Origin: Physcomitrium patens
Lineage: Eukaryota; Streptophyta; Bryopsida; Funariales; Funariaceae
Assembly (NCBI RefSeq): GCF_000002425.4
Contig: NC_037265.1
Location: forward strand, 1,645,980 to 1,709,979
Length of the DNA stretch: 64,000 bases
Direction: 5' to 3'
Position numbers and translations under genes: made by a program. Below the pieces are notes generated by a model. The model was given only the letters and a program-made list of their open reading frames with translations, ran no database searches and was not told the origin of the DNA. Below are positions 44,824-58,739 of this stretch, one piece after another (within the stretch, counting starts at the first letter, position 1; the number at the start of each line of letters is the position of its first letter).

Positions 44824-47800
44824 CAATGTCTACACAGTGGATTGATGTGATTTAATCGCTGCTTGGGTATAGTACCAGCAACCGTGAAGTGCTTATACTG
44901 CTACTTGCTGACAGCATTATCAAAGTTCGAGTCAAAACCGTAGTAAGACAAATATGGGAAAGAGGGAGGGGACGTCATAGAAATGATTGGAGCATGTGTA
45001 GAGCAGCTGAATGGAAGGGAAGCTCCAAGACTTACACGTGTTGGAGGCAGAAACAGACGGGCTCTCTTTCAATTACTTCGAAGTTATCTCCTTTGTGTGA
45101 ACCGAGAATTGTGTCTGCACATGCTTCAAGCTCCACTTCTGGTGGCACTAGTACATAATGACCTTTGCGTGTACACTATTGTGTACATCCTTGCAGATAA
45201 TCACCTTAAACGACACATTGATGACGCTTTTTCAAAAGGGAAAAAAAGAAAAGAACAATAATTAAATAAAGAGTTTTTTGACACACTGTATGCCACAGAT
45301 TCACAAGCATGTCCAACTGTGGAAAAGGCAAATTCAAACTCTGATGGAGATCCTTATCACTAAAATACACCCATTTCTAGCCGTCAGAGTCACGAAGGAC
45401 AGCAGTTCGGAGAAACCCAGTGGTACAAATTCACTGTCGTCACAGACTTCATAAACTTTAAGTTGTATTATGTTTTAAACTGTCCCATAATGTTATGTCT
45501 CCTATTTTTCTCAGGGACATTCAAAAGCAATTGGTAAGATGAATGAAAAATCTTCATATGCCAGGTCCTGAAACCGATTGCCAATTCAAACAGTCAGGGT
45601 ATGTCTTTGAAAGTGATAGAATGGCACAGGAACATCTCCTACTTCTGTTACGTCCAATGGATTCTGAGTAAACTTGAATCGGCCTGGACAAAATGTTAGA
45701 AATAGCCAAGGAAAGTGAACCCGACATTAACATCAGTACCATGACTACTGACAAACCATGGGAGTATTTTTCAAAGACCACCTTGGGCAGTGCAGCAGAA
45801 CACAAAAACAGGGTAGTAGTGCAGATCCCACATTTCTTGTCTGGGTTATTTCTAAGAAGAGAGTTTGAATGCTTTTGAATCTATCATCTTAACTCTTCTT
45901 TCAACTTGCAGTATGCTTTTCATGATCTCGGCTTCTGATTTAATTGCCATGTATCTAATTGCCGTTTACTTAATTATTGAGCTCTTAAAATTTAAAGTCC
46001 AAGCTGCTGGAGGAACTATCCTTGCATGTGATTTTGAAAAATATTCTTAAGGCCATTGCTTGTGACCTTGTATTCAATCTGAGTTGGGCAATATTTCACT
46101 GTGCAGTTAAATGCTGATGATGGTTTGGCGGAACTAGATTGCTGTTCAACTCGAAAAAGAAAGATATTCCGAGTTTGTAGAGATCATTACAACGACATGA
46201 GTTGGGTCTACCACCTAGCTCATACTATATTTGCAAATCAAGAAAGTGAGAAGCGTAGTATCAAAGATTAACAAAGGTGCTCAACCTTGTGATCGACACA
46301 CTGCAGGTCAAGTCCTTGTGCTTATGATCTATCATTACCCACAGAGGAGGGTCGACACTATGAACAGAGGAGCAAATTCGTCAACCCCATAATGAGTGTA
46401 AGTCTCAAGATTGCTATGCACTGGCGTAATGTCTGAATGATTGTGACACTAAAAGAATTCACAATTGTCAAACAAGAATTTAGGTGCTAACATTATTATC
46501 ACTGAAATTAACAGTCATCAAAGAGAAATTTGAAAGGTATCTAACCATGCTTTGAATTCAAAACTTAATATTGAAATTTTGTGATAGGACCAGATTAGCG
46601 AGACCTTTGAGGTACAGATGAATACGATAGTCCTTGGGAAAATAGAGAAGTCAAGAAGAGGAAACAAGGTGGAAGATGTTACCATAATGTGCTCACGAAA
46701 CCAGAGAGAATCACAAAACAGTGTAAAGATGGTCCACTTTTGAGACTATTGAGATTCTGCATCTGTAAATTTTTGAATCATTAAAGTGGCATGCACTTTG
46801 CAGCTATCTTTTGATTCCACTCCTCTGTGAATATCAAGTGCCAAGCTTTGAGATACATTCTTATCAAAAACCTGATCTGCTACCTTCTACTTATAATGAA
46901 GAGGAAAGGTGTACTTGGATGTACTTTCTAATATTCATAGCAGGTGTTGTCATTTCTTCTCTACCACTAACATTGGAATAGTGTTTTTTGGACTAATATA
47001 AGGTAGGTAACCCATTTCTAATAGTTTAAGCATTTTAGGATATATCCAATAGGTGTCTAAATGGAAAAAATTATCATCATATAGGAAAATATAAATTGGA
47101 GGGATTTCAAGTGTTTTCACAAAATTTGGCCTAAAAAAAAATTATATAAATATTTTAGTTGAAGATTTTCTTTGACCTATTTTGGACATATATGCCTATC
47201 TAATTCCAATCGGTGGTAGATTACAAAACCAAGAATCCACTTTTTACAAAATTGTAATGTATAGCACCTATTAATACTATCAAACTTTATCTAATTCTAA
47301 ACTATACATAGATATAAATGTGTAGATGACACCACAAAAAATCAAACATCTTATTATAAGTAATCCATCATGTTTGAGTTGGATTTCTATTGCCATTCTT
47401 CTTTGTTTTTACTCATTACTAAATAGTATCTAATACATCTTCTATCTTTTGATTTTACCCCAATAACTTCTTTAAGATCTCTTTCTAATATGAGGTCATA
47501 TAGGCTATAGATGAGGTATTACAAATTCGTAAAATTTGTATTGATGGATGATTGTTGTGATTGTAGTATGGATTATATAGAGTTAACATAGTATTAAAAC
47601 AAGTTCGAAAATAACAAATAAGAGTTGCTCATATATTATAATTTTGGTGTCTATATGTATTGATTAAGACTCAAATTATGTGCCTCTTTTGCACTTCATG
47701 TTGGATTCTTAATGCTAATAAGTTCTTCACTAGATATTCTTGTAATATTGAACAAGATTAATGACATCTCTATAGTGCCAAATTGAGTGACCTCTTGTCT

Positions 47801-47961
47801 TCCTTCCATCTCTCTTTCATAATGTTAACTTGGACCAACAACACTCATGTAGTATCAAATCCAATAAAAAACTCTTTTATAGCATTGACATGCCTCAAAT
47901 GTTTCTTTGTAATGTCAAGAATATTTTTTAGAATTTTACCTACAATATCAACCTTATTTGG
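44824..47961. other. Noncoding part of segmental duplication 1, copy B
   Basis: Short ORFs only. It corresponds to 4371-6314 of copy A plus two copy-B-only blocks. Confidence 0.5.
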
Positions 47962-49740
47962 ACCCAAAAATTCAATTATAGACACCTATAAAGTCAAAGC
48001 AGCTTTTATAAAGCTTCTAAAAAGCTTCTATAGAAGATATTATAGAATTAATTTACTTTTATTTACTTCTATTTACTTCTATCTATTTATATATGTAATT
48101 ACTAGCTTACATGTGTATGTCGTGATATTACCTCCTCTTCTAAAGACAAGTTCTACAAGGAGCGGTCATCATATGATGAGGAAATCATGATGCAACGAAT
48201 TATATTTGTCACATACTTAGATCTTTCTTTTCTTCAAAGATGATTGATAGGACCTCTCAACCATCAATAGTGTCCCATATCAAGGAAGGAAGACCACCCT
48301 ATTATTTGATCATTATTGAGGCTTTCATAACTTCCTTCAAATAAAACATTTAGAACACCATCAAGAATTGTTCCTACCTCTAATAAAATTATCAAATAAT
48401 GGGAGTTTCTTCCAAGGTCTTGATATCAAATGCGTTGTATCTTGACATCTATTCGAGGAAAAACATGTTATTTTCAAGGATCTTCTCTCAATTGCATCAT
48501 CTTAAAGGTTGTAACAATTACAATGTTTCATCTAGTAAGTCAGCAAACGAAAGTTTTTTGATCAAATCCGCTGGTTATTGGTTCTCCATCTTTTTAGTGT
48601 CACAAATACAAAGAAGCTACAAACAAGGATTGAAAATAGAATTTTATCTTGCCTAGATCTTGTTTCTTTTACAGGAATGATCTTCATCTTGATTTTGATG
48701 GAAGTCATCAATAAAAAAACCTCTATCTCTTTTGCTGCATATGCAAGATTCTTTACTGGCTCTACCATATGCATTCATTAATATCATATCTATGCCAATG
48801 GATAAGATATTTCAATTTACTTTGGTGCCACCTTGAATCTAGAACTTCTTCCACTTTGAACTCTTCATTATTGTCCACTTCTATAGGAGGAGGTAGAGCT
48901 TGTCTTCTTCTTGATATGTCCATTGTCTTGCATATTTAAAAAAAGACATGTAGAATATTAGATGGATTTTTATTGACTCCAGTAGATATAGACAATATAC
49001 AACTAGATTAATTTGTGTAGAAATAGGAAATGGTCTAATCCTATGATAGTCCAATTTTTTTTTAAGAATAAGTAGTCTTTATATGCGATGAAATAGACAT
49101 ATCTTGTCACCCACGTAGAATGGTGGTTTTTCCTTTTTATAGACATCCACATTGATCTTTGTTGTTCTTGAGCTTCTTTTGAGTGTACCTTTATTGTTTC
49201 ATGTTGCTCTAATAAAGAATTTGCCAAATCTCTAGCCACAAGATTATCAGCTTCTGAAAAGTCAAAAGTAACAAGTCGTGGATCATAACTATAAGTTGGA
49301 CAAAAAAAGATGATTATTTTATAGAAGAATATACTATGTTATTATAAACAAACTCTGTTAATGGCAAAAGAGTTGTTCAATCATCTTGTTGGTAGTTGAT
49401 GGTACATCTTAAATATTGCTCCAAAACTTCATTAATATGCTTTGTTTGTCTATCAATTTGAAGATGGAATGCCGAAGATAGTTTTATATCTACTTTTAGA
49501 ATCTTAAAAAGAATCCATCAAAATCTTAATATAAATTGGATTCTCCTATCCAATATAATATCCTTGGATAATCTATGATAGCAATAGATGTTGTCAAGAA
49601 AGAGTCTAGCTATTTCTTCACCTGTAATAGATTTTATACATGGTACAAAATGTGTCATCTTGGTAAAATGATCTATTATTGTAATTTTTATTTTACTTAT
49701 TCTACAAATTTCTTTCAAAATAAACTTGTATAGGAGAATT
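47962..49740 (-). mobile_element. Decayed chromovirus fragment 1 (integrase to 3' LTR)
   Basis: Minus strand. Integrase piece at 49718-49518 (DHFTKMTHFVPC), post-integrase piece at 49239-49003 (ARDLANSLLEQHE), chromodomain remnant at about 48855-48735, polypurine tract AGAAGAGGAGG at about 48146-48136 and a truncated LTR at about 48131-47962, which resembles the LTR at 56137. Stops are frequent. Confidence 0.75.
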
Positions 49741-50479
49741 CAAACTCCGGGAAAGACTAAGTGCATGAACTTATAAGTTAAGATCATTCAATTAATTGTA
49801 ATCTGAACCACTAAAACACCAAGAAATACTACAATGCTTCCTTTCAGTAACAATACTCCTTCATCAACTAATAGCCACAATGTGCAACCATGCACTCTCA
49901 AAAAACTACTCAAAACACAATAATTTCTATTCAACACTAAGAATAACAGACTTCACTCCAACCAATCTAGATTCATACAATTTCTATAATCACAGACTTC
50001 TTTTGTCGAAATACACATATAACTCTCAATAAACAACAATCATAATCTTTCATCCATAATCAATCTTTTAATAACTTCTCATATAATTCAATCACTTAGT
50101 ACTCTAATCACATAATCAATAACTCATAAATCAATCTCTGATTTATTCCATAGACTCACTTCTCAGTATTCAAAAACTATCTATTACTCTTCAACAACAA
50201 AGAAACAAAGAAAACAAAGAGGTAGCACCAAGCTTACCCCGGTTCATGACTATCACAGCCTCGCCCCCCAACAAACTTCTACAACTCCTATATAATTGCT
50301 ATTGATTTCTAGATTCTAATCGTAATCCTATAATAACTGCTTTTAATAACTAAATTAACCATCCATCATCCTGAACTGACTATTCTATGGACTATTAGTC
50401 TATTTTATCAATATCTTATAAAAACAAACTAATATCTATTTTACAATTATCACAAATATTAAGAAATATTATTAAAAAT
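49741..50479. other. AT-rich spacer between decayed chromoviruses
   Basis: No domain or gene recognised. Confidence 0.4.
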
Positions 50480-53400
50480 ATAAATCTTAAAAATGAAATA
50501 AAATAAAATAAAATAAAAATCTTGATACATTCTTATATCATTCAAAAAGTCTAGAAAATCACTCAAAGATGAATATATTAAATTAGAATGGCTATTAATA
50601 TATTAAAAAAAAAGACTAAAAAGTCTTAATATAAGACTAAAGATTGAAGCCTAGAAATACGTTGATAAGAGTGAAGAAGGCTTCTTTCTTGCTTCTATAT
50701 ATACTATCTAATTAGGAGCTACATAGCAATGTTCTATAGGGCCTCTAATATATGTTTAACTTTGCAAGATATGTATCTTAACTTGTAAGGCAAAATTTCT
50801 AAAGTACGCCATATAATTAGCTTATTCTATAAGCTACAAACATATGTAACACATGATTAACTTGTTGACCAAGTTTCTAACTTATCAATCAAATACAAAT
50901 ATATATAAAGTCAAAATTACGTCAATGAAGCTTTTAACAAGCTTCAATAGAAGATATTTTGAAATTAATCTATATTTATTTATTTCTATTTAATCATGTA
51001 AGTAATTATTAGAATAAATGCATATATTTATGATATTATTCACTTTTTTAGAAATAAATTTTATGATGAGCAATCATTATTTTTCATAAATCTTGCTATT
51101 CTTTATCTTTATTTTGATAGATATCATTGATGAAAATATTCAATCCTCTTTGTTGTATTTGTAAGATTCTTTGTTGACTCTTATATACATTCACTAATAT
51201 CATATCTGCACCATTGAATAAGATGTTTTAATATATTTCAATTCCGCCTTAAATCTAAGACTTCTTCTACCTCAAATTCTTGATTATTATCCACTTCTAT
51301 GGAAGAAAGTGGTATTTTTATTCTTCCTCAAATATTCTTTGTCTTATATGGCTCAAAAAAAGACATGTAGAATATTAGAAAAATCTTTATAGACTTTTGT
51401 AGATGTAGTCAATAAGCAACAAGATTGACTTATTTACAAATAAGAAATAATCCAAACCTATAATAGTCCAACTTATTACAAGAATAAATATTCTTAATAT
51501 TGCAATAAAATAATTATATCTTATCATCCACATTGAATTGAAATTATTCTTTGTGATAGGTATTTACATTGATCTTTTGTAAAATATGATTGAATTCACT
51601 TAAAGATCTAAAATCCTTCTAGTCTATAACAACATAAATTTCATGACTAAGTAGGACAAAATAGACTAGAATAAAATGCAACAAAATTAAATAGAATAGA
51701 ATATAAAAGATAAAATAGAACAAAATGAAATAGGACAAAATAGAATAAAAAATGTAAACCAAACTTTATTGAAAAAAAAAAAAATCTAAGTTATATTTGA
51801 CCAAATGTTTCAAATGGTCTTAGTCGATCTTATTTATACTTTATCCAACTATCTTGGAATTTTTTAGAATAACCATAATAATAGATTCCAAGAAAATAAC
51901 CTTCCTCCTAGAAGATTTTAGGGATGGATCTCACTTTGGTAACCGCCTTTTTAAAAGATTTTAGAGGTAGATCCCACCTAAATAATCACTCTTAGTTCTT
52001 CTAAAATGTTCTATGGTGGCTTCTATATAAACCACCAATTTGGCCCCTATTCTAAAAACTTCTAGAAATCTTTTAAAAATGGCCTCAATTACCTATTTCT
52101 ATGTATTAATAATATAATTATTTTATCTATATTCCATTATATTTTATCGTTCTTGGACTTCTTTTAATTACACCTTTATTATTACATATAGCTCTTACAA
52201 ATCATTTATCAAATCTTCTATCACAAGGTTATCAACTTTTAAAAATTCAGAAGTATGAAGGTATGGATGATAATCATAATTGGTAATAAAAAGGTATTTA
52301 TTAAATAAGAGAATGTACTTAATAATTGTATACAAATTCTCTCAATGAAAAAAGAGTTATCCAATCATTTTGATGACAGTTAAAGGTACACTTGAAATAC
52401 TGCTCGAAAACTTGATTCATCCATTTTATTTATCCATCAATTTGAAGATGAAAGATCTAAGATAGTTTTATTTTTACTTTCGATATATTAAAAAGAATTT
52501 TTTAAAATTTTAGTATAAATTATATCTTTCTATTTAATATAATATCCATTAGTAATTTATGATAGAAATAGATATTATCAAAAAAAGCTTAGATATTTAT
52601 TTTACTTATAATAGATTTTATACATAATATAAAATATACCATTTTGATGAAGCAATCTATAATTATAAATATAGAATTATAGAAACTTAAACTTGAAAGA
52701 TCTATGATAAAATCCATAGAAATAAAAGATTGTGATTGTTCTAGTATACGCAAAGGATTAATGACAAGGAATTTTTGATCTTGAACAAATATCATACAAC
52801 AATACAAAGTCTTTTACAGCCTTTCACATTTGCAGCCACTAAAAATCTCTAGATATAAGCTCCAAAATCTTATTGTATTCAAAATATTCTATTGTTGAAA
52901 AGTCATGATGTGCTTAAAAATATATAATATTCTTGTACTTTTAGAATATATATGTGACCTTTGAAATAGAGTAAGTTTTTTTTAAACTTGAACTTAAAAA
53001 TATTATGAAGCTTAGAAGAAGTATACTTAATATCATCAATAATAAGATCAAAGAATATACTTAATTGAACTTGCTTGACTTAGATTGAGTCAATAGTTAA
53101 TATTGATTTTATTGTTCAAAGATGAAAATGCTCTAGCTTTAAAACAATTATTCTTTATTAATCAAAAGTTGATTTTTTTTTCTTTTGATACAAGGTAAAA
53201 ATATTTAGAAATAGTATTTGATAAATCTTGTTATTTTTTAGATCAATAAATAATTTTGAAATCAAATCTTGATAAGGACATGCTTCAACATACTTGATAA
53301 AAATTTAAAATATATATTGACATAAAATATTTAATATTCTTATAATTTGTATATAAGGTGTCTAGATTAGAAGTGCCTTCTAGATAATGACGGCATTCAT

Positions 53401-56080
53401 GAAATGAATCCACAATTGCCAGGAGTTCTTTGTTGTAGATCTTATAATTAATTTTGACTCATGAAAAAATTTTGGAATTAAAAGCTATTAGATTAAACTT
53501 ATCATTTGCTCCTATTTGTGACAAAATAATACCTATAAAACAAATTATGTATTTATTTTTTAAAAGAATACCTTAAAAAAGTCAATATAATATAATATTA
53601 GTGCAATTTTTTTTTTTCAAAACATCAAATAATGCTTTAAATTTGTCTTTACAAGTCAAATTTGTAGATGAAGCTACAACTTTAAAAAAAAAAATGATGA
53701 AGATTTGGTAGTAATTGGCAAAGTCCAAAATATATTACACATTTCTTACTACTTTGGAATTTTTCAATCCATGATAGTTTGGACCTTCTTTGGATCCATC
53801 ATTAGGCCTTTATTGAAAATAAACTACTTTAAGAAGTTAACTTAAGTAGTATGAAATCAAAGGTACAGAATATTTATTAATATTTATTTTCAGTTTATTA
53901 ATATTTATTTTCAGTTTATAAACTGAATATTTATTTTCAGTTTATAATCAAAGGTACAGAATATTTATTTTTAATGGTGATTATATTAAGTCATTTATAG
54001 TCTATGCACATCCACAGAGATCCATTATTTTTCTTCACAAATAAGATAAGAGCTCTTGTTGAAGATTTTAAATGATATATAAAATTCTTAGTGAAGTTCT
54101 CATCAATGTGCTTCTTTAGTATAGCCAACTCATTCTACAATAAGCTATAGATTGGTTCAAATGGTGGTTGACCTTCTTCTTGCAAATTAATTGAATAATC
54201 ATAGAAATGATACTCTAGAAGGATATTTATATTCGTCATTTTAGAAAAATCAAGGAAATTTTAATAATAATTAGGAATATCACTTGATATCTTTTTATTA
54301 TTGAAAATGGGCATGGCATATATAGCAAAAGATGATCCTTCTTTTATCACATGTATGAAAGTTGTTACATCCAGTAATAAGAATTTAGATGTATTAGACT
54401 TATATATTATTACTTGACTAACAAAGTTTTGGATTAAATTACAAAAAAAATTAAGGTTATAAAAAATTCAATCTATGTGAGGATTATATTTTTTTAACCA
54501 TGATAATCTTAATATAATGGGATTGGAGGAAGATCTTATTACATTAAATATTACTATACTATTATGATTTTTAATCACTACATCTAAAAGAATAGTCTCA
54601 TAGATAACATTTTCAAAAGATAATAAATAATCATCTATGACTTCTATATGTATGAGTTTAATTTTCTTGACTAATTTTTTTTATTACTATTTTATAAAGT
54701 CTTTATTTATAAAACAAATTCAAGCTCTTGAATCCAATAATGTACAAACTTTATGATTTTTAGGTCCTAAATATACATCTATTATAAAACAAGGTGATAG
54801 ATCTGAAGAGAGAATATGACCTTTACTATGTGTTATGAAAGATTCCAGTTCTTTGGTCCTTATTATAGTTGGAAAGATTCATTTTTTGACATATCATCCT
54901 CTTTGGCAATCATGCTCTTCATTTTATAATTGCATTGCTTCTTTGAGTAAAGTTAAGGAGTATGTTTGGATTCTCCAGAATATTGGCATAAGCCTTCTTA
55001 ACAATAATAAGTCTTTTATTGCTTGGTAAGAGGTTTAAAATTTATTGTGTCAATTTGCATAGGTTCAAGTCTAGATAAGTAAACTTCCAAAAATTTAAAA
55101 GATATCAGCATGACATGACTTGGACTTCTTCAACTAAACTTTTATTTTTATTATAAAAAATTTATTTTTGGTATTATCAATAATAAATTTGTGATATTAT
55201 TTTTTAATCCATATCAAAATTATCAATCATTCTAATGCACATTATAGGCAAGAATTTAGAATTGAGTAACATATGTAGTAGCCAAATGTCATTCTTATCA
55301 TAGAAATACAAACTTAGTCTTTGCTATTCTTTTTTAATCATTTTTTTAAAATATGGCCGTAAATACTTTTAATAATGAATTTAAATTATAAAAGAGTTAT
55401 AAATTCTTTTCTATTAAACATGCAAACTGTGACAAAATACTTCAGATAAAAGAACATCTTTGAATTTAACTTTGGTAAATCCATTAGGATATTGAAAAGG
55501 ATGCAATCTTAGATAGAGCTTGACTTGTTGTAAAAATATTCAAAATTTTGATCTTATTCTATCAAACTTCTTGGATATACTAATCCTTCTCCTTGTTGTA
55601 CTTGTAAAAGCAAGACTTTTTAGATTTGATTGTGAAGTTGATTTACTTCCTTCCTTCAATTATACAACTTTCTAATGTAAAATTTAGACTTCCTCCATAG
55701 GTATAGGAATAGTATTTTCATGATTGGTGTTGATGATGTATAAAATTTACATTCCAAGGATGTTGACAAATTCATGAAGATCTATAATAGTTGCAAATCT
55801 ATTCTAACTTCTACCAAGTGTGGCCTCCATGATTTTTCCTTCTATTTCATACAACTTAACAAATCCACAAGTTAAATTGTAGAAAGGTAATCCGTAATCT
55901 TTAATATTAAATGAAAATTTCCATAAAGAAGGATAATCGAATTTTTATAAGTAAAAATCAGTGTTAAAAAATTAAATTGTTTATTTAAAAGTAGGTAGTT
56001 GATAACCTTTAAAATATAATAATAGAAGTGAAAAAATCCACTAATTTCTAAAATAAGATAAGAATAATAAATTAATATTC
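50480..56080 (-). mobile_element. Decayed chromovirus 2
   Basis: Minus strand. LTR at about 51037-50480 (its end is uncertain), chromodomain remnant at about 51290-51140, integrase remnant at 52807-52589 (SMDFIIDLSSLSFYNSIF), protease/gag-side remnants near 54800-54690, and gag-like AT-rich sequence up to about 56080. It is so AT-shifted that only short motifs remain. Confidence 0.65.
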
Positions 56081-56136
56081 TTATCAAATTATCAAGGATA
56101 TAAGTTTCAAAAAAAAAAATCTTAATATACTTTGGT

Positions 56137-56694
56137 TGTCATGGACATACTCATGTAAAGCAGTAATTACATATATAAATAGGTAGAAGTAAGTAAAAGT
56201 AAATAAAAGCAAGTTAATTTTATAGTATTTGATCTGGTAGCTTTCCAGAAGCTTTATAGATGCTATTTTGACTTTATAGGTGTCTTTAATTAACTTTTTG
56301 GATTAGAAACATGGTCAACAAGTTGGCCATATACCACATATGTTGTTAGCTTGAAGACCAAGTTAACTATATGGCCCATACGTAGAAAAACTTGCCTTGT
56401 AAGTCAAGGCATGTATCCTACAAAGTCAACACATATTGGAGGTCCTATAGAATGTTGCCACGTAGTCCCTAGTTAGATAGTATATATAGAGACAAGAGTG
56501 AAGCCTTCTTCACTCTTGTCAACTCTTTCCTTGCTTCCAATCTAGTTTCAAGGGTCTTTAGTTTTCTTATCTTTTGGTAATAGCCATTCCAATTTCTTTC
56601 TTAATATACATATTGAGTTATTTCTATTTTGTCATCTTTCTTTGAAAGAAGTCTTACTTGTTTATTTGTCTTTATCAAGTACTTATCCAAGACA
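56137..56694 (+). repeat. 5' LTR of chromovirus 3
   Basis: Begins TGTCATGGACATAC like the young element and ends CCAAGACA. It contains only a weak heat-shock-like TTCCAGAAGC word. Confidence 0.8.
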
Positions 56695-57101
56695 GATTGA
56701 CAAGAGTACACTTACAATATCAGTGCTTTGTCTAATCTTCATTAAGAGTGGATTATTCCATTTTTTTGATAAGACACAAGCATATTAGAAGTTGCGGATT
56801 ACCCTCTTTTAAACTGATATTGTCTTTAGTATTTTCTTTGTTCTCAAATTCTCTCTTTTATTTGTCTTGAGCAATATTAGACATCTTCTCTTTTTTAAGT
56901 ATTATTATGGCAAAACTTGCTGAAATAAAAAATGCAATGGCACAAATGTAAGATCAATTGAGGGAATTAATGCTTGCAATGCGTCAACTCAATTTACTAC
57001 CACAAGAAGCAACAAGATTGGTAGGAAATGAAGATATACAAATGATTGGAACTACTTAAACATCTGCACCAAATCATGTCCCTCTTCCTATGCTGGAACG
57101 T

Positions 57102-58739
57102 TGTCGTGTTGTAAGACAACAATATGGTGAAAGATGATAATATGGATCATATTATAGAAGAGCCAAGTTAAAAGAAAAGGTCGAAAAATATGGATAAAAG
57201 ATAGGAAGGTAGTAAAACTTTTCGTAGTAATGCTACTTTTTTTAAAAAAATAGCTTCTATTCACTTTGTAGGGCCAAAAATAAGGCAAAACAAGGTAGAT
57301 TAGAAAAATAAAGGATATATGCATATTAAGGGAAAAGTCAAGAGTGCAAATTAGTAAAAATTACCTCAAGAAGATGAAAGTTGATACCTGGACAGGGCCG
57401 GTTATGAACCAGGGTCGAAATCAGTCCCTAAAGCACAAAACCGAGTCTCGATGACGACTTCGGAGTTCTTTTGGAGATTGAAGAATGGGATTTGGTAGCA
57501 GACTAAATAGGTTTTCTATGAGCATTGATTTTGGGTGATTTGGAGTTGATATGACTTTGTAAGAGCTTTGCAAAGTCGAAGTTTGTTTCAGATGACTTGG
57601 ATTTTATGAAATAAAATAGGGTTTACATTTTGAGTGATTTCAAGAGTTTTGTAATAAATCTACGGGTGAAATTTTGTGGATTTATGGTTATAGTTGTGTT
57701 TGATATGCTTCATGAATTTGAGCTTGATCTAACGGTTGAATTGAGGAATATAGAGGTTTAAGTGGGTCAAGGTCTCAGAAAGTAGAATTTTAGGTCCAGT
57801 AGAGGTTTTTGAGATTTCTTGCAATGTATTCGTTGGATTGGAGTGAAACTTACATGAGAGGATATTAGACTTGTTTTTCTATGTGTATGAGAATTTTGAG
57901 ATCAATCGAAAGGTGCAAAAGAGAGATATTGGCTCTGGAAGATTGGCATTAAGATTGGAGAAGGAGGCCGGCCAATTCCCGAGCACATTTTTGAGGATAT
58001 CGTCAATTTCGTAACTCCGATCCTTATCAAATTTTTTGTGCTTTTTTCTAACTTATTGTTTTAGAAGTGTGAAAAATTTTAGTTAAGATCAACGGTTTAT
58101 TCATTAGTTATTGAGGTTTAAATTTGTTGTAGGAATTATTAAGGTTTGGTTTAGGATTTGGTTAGGATTTGGTTTGGGGTTTAGGATTTGGATTAGGATT
58201 TGATTTAGAATTTAGGATTTGGTTTAGGGTTTAAGATTTGGATTAGGATTTGGTTTAGGATTTAGGATTTGGATTAGGATTTGGTTTAGGGTTTAGATTT
58301 GATTAGGGTTTGATTTAGGGTTTAGGGTTTGGATTAAGATTTGATTTAGGATTTAGGATTTAGGGTTTAAATTAGGATTTGGTTAGGGATTAAGGTTTGA
58401 TTAGGATTTAGTTTAGGATTTAGGGTTTGTCTAGGATTTGATTAAGGTTGGATTAGGATTAGGATTTGGTTAGAATTTAAGGTTCTATTAGATTTTTGTT
58501 AAGGTTTGACTAAGTTTTCTTTAATATTCTTTTATATTTCTTTAAGATTTCCTTGTGTTTCTTTTATAACTCAATAAAATTAATTGAGCTTGCTTAATGT
58601 TTGATTATGATTATTAACATTTAATTATAAATTCTCTATAATCCTATTGGATTGTTAGGACCTTTTGTTGCAATTTTCTTTTACCTTCCATAGCTAGGTG
58701 CTCGGTGCATTCTCAAGCAAGACTTCACGTTATTCGACA
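57102..58739 (+). mobile_element. Element X, copy 1 (1638 bp), inserted in chromovirus gag
   Basis: Begins TGTCGTGTTG, ends TTATTCGACA, flanked by ACGT on both sides (57098-57101 and 58740-58743), and interrupts a gag frame that resumes exactly after one ACGT. There is no ORF with recognisable protein. A TTTAGGG-like array is at about 58143-58466. TG...CA ends with a short target duplication suggest a solo LTR of an unidentified retroelement. A non-autonomous DNA element is less likely because the inverted termini are only five bases. Confidence 0.75.
58143..58466 (+). repeat. TTTAGGG-like degenerate array in element X copy 1
   Basis: Roughly 320 bases of GGTTTAGGATTTGG / GGGTTTAGGATTT words, variants of the plant telomere unit TTTAGGG. 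Confidence 0.8.

Larger units (their letters stand above)
43291..47961 (+). repeat. Segmental duplication 1, copy B
   Basis: Second, longer copy of 3205-6314. It retains about 1.02 kb (44449-45467) and about 0.5 kb (about 45676-46203) missing from copy A. Its right end abuts a truncated gypsy LTR remnant at 47962. Confidence 0.85.
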
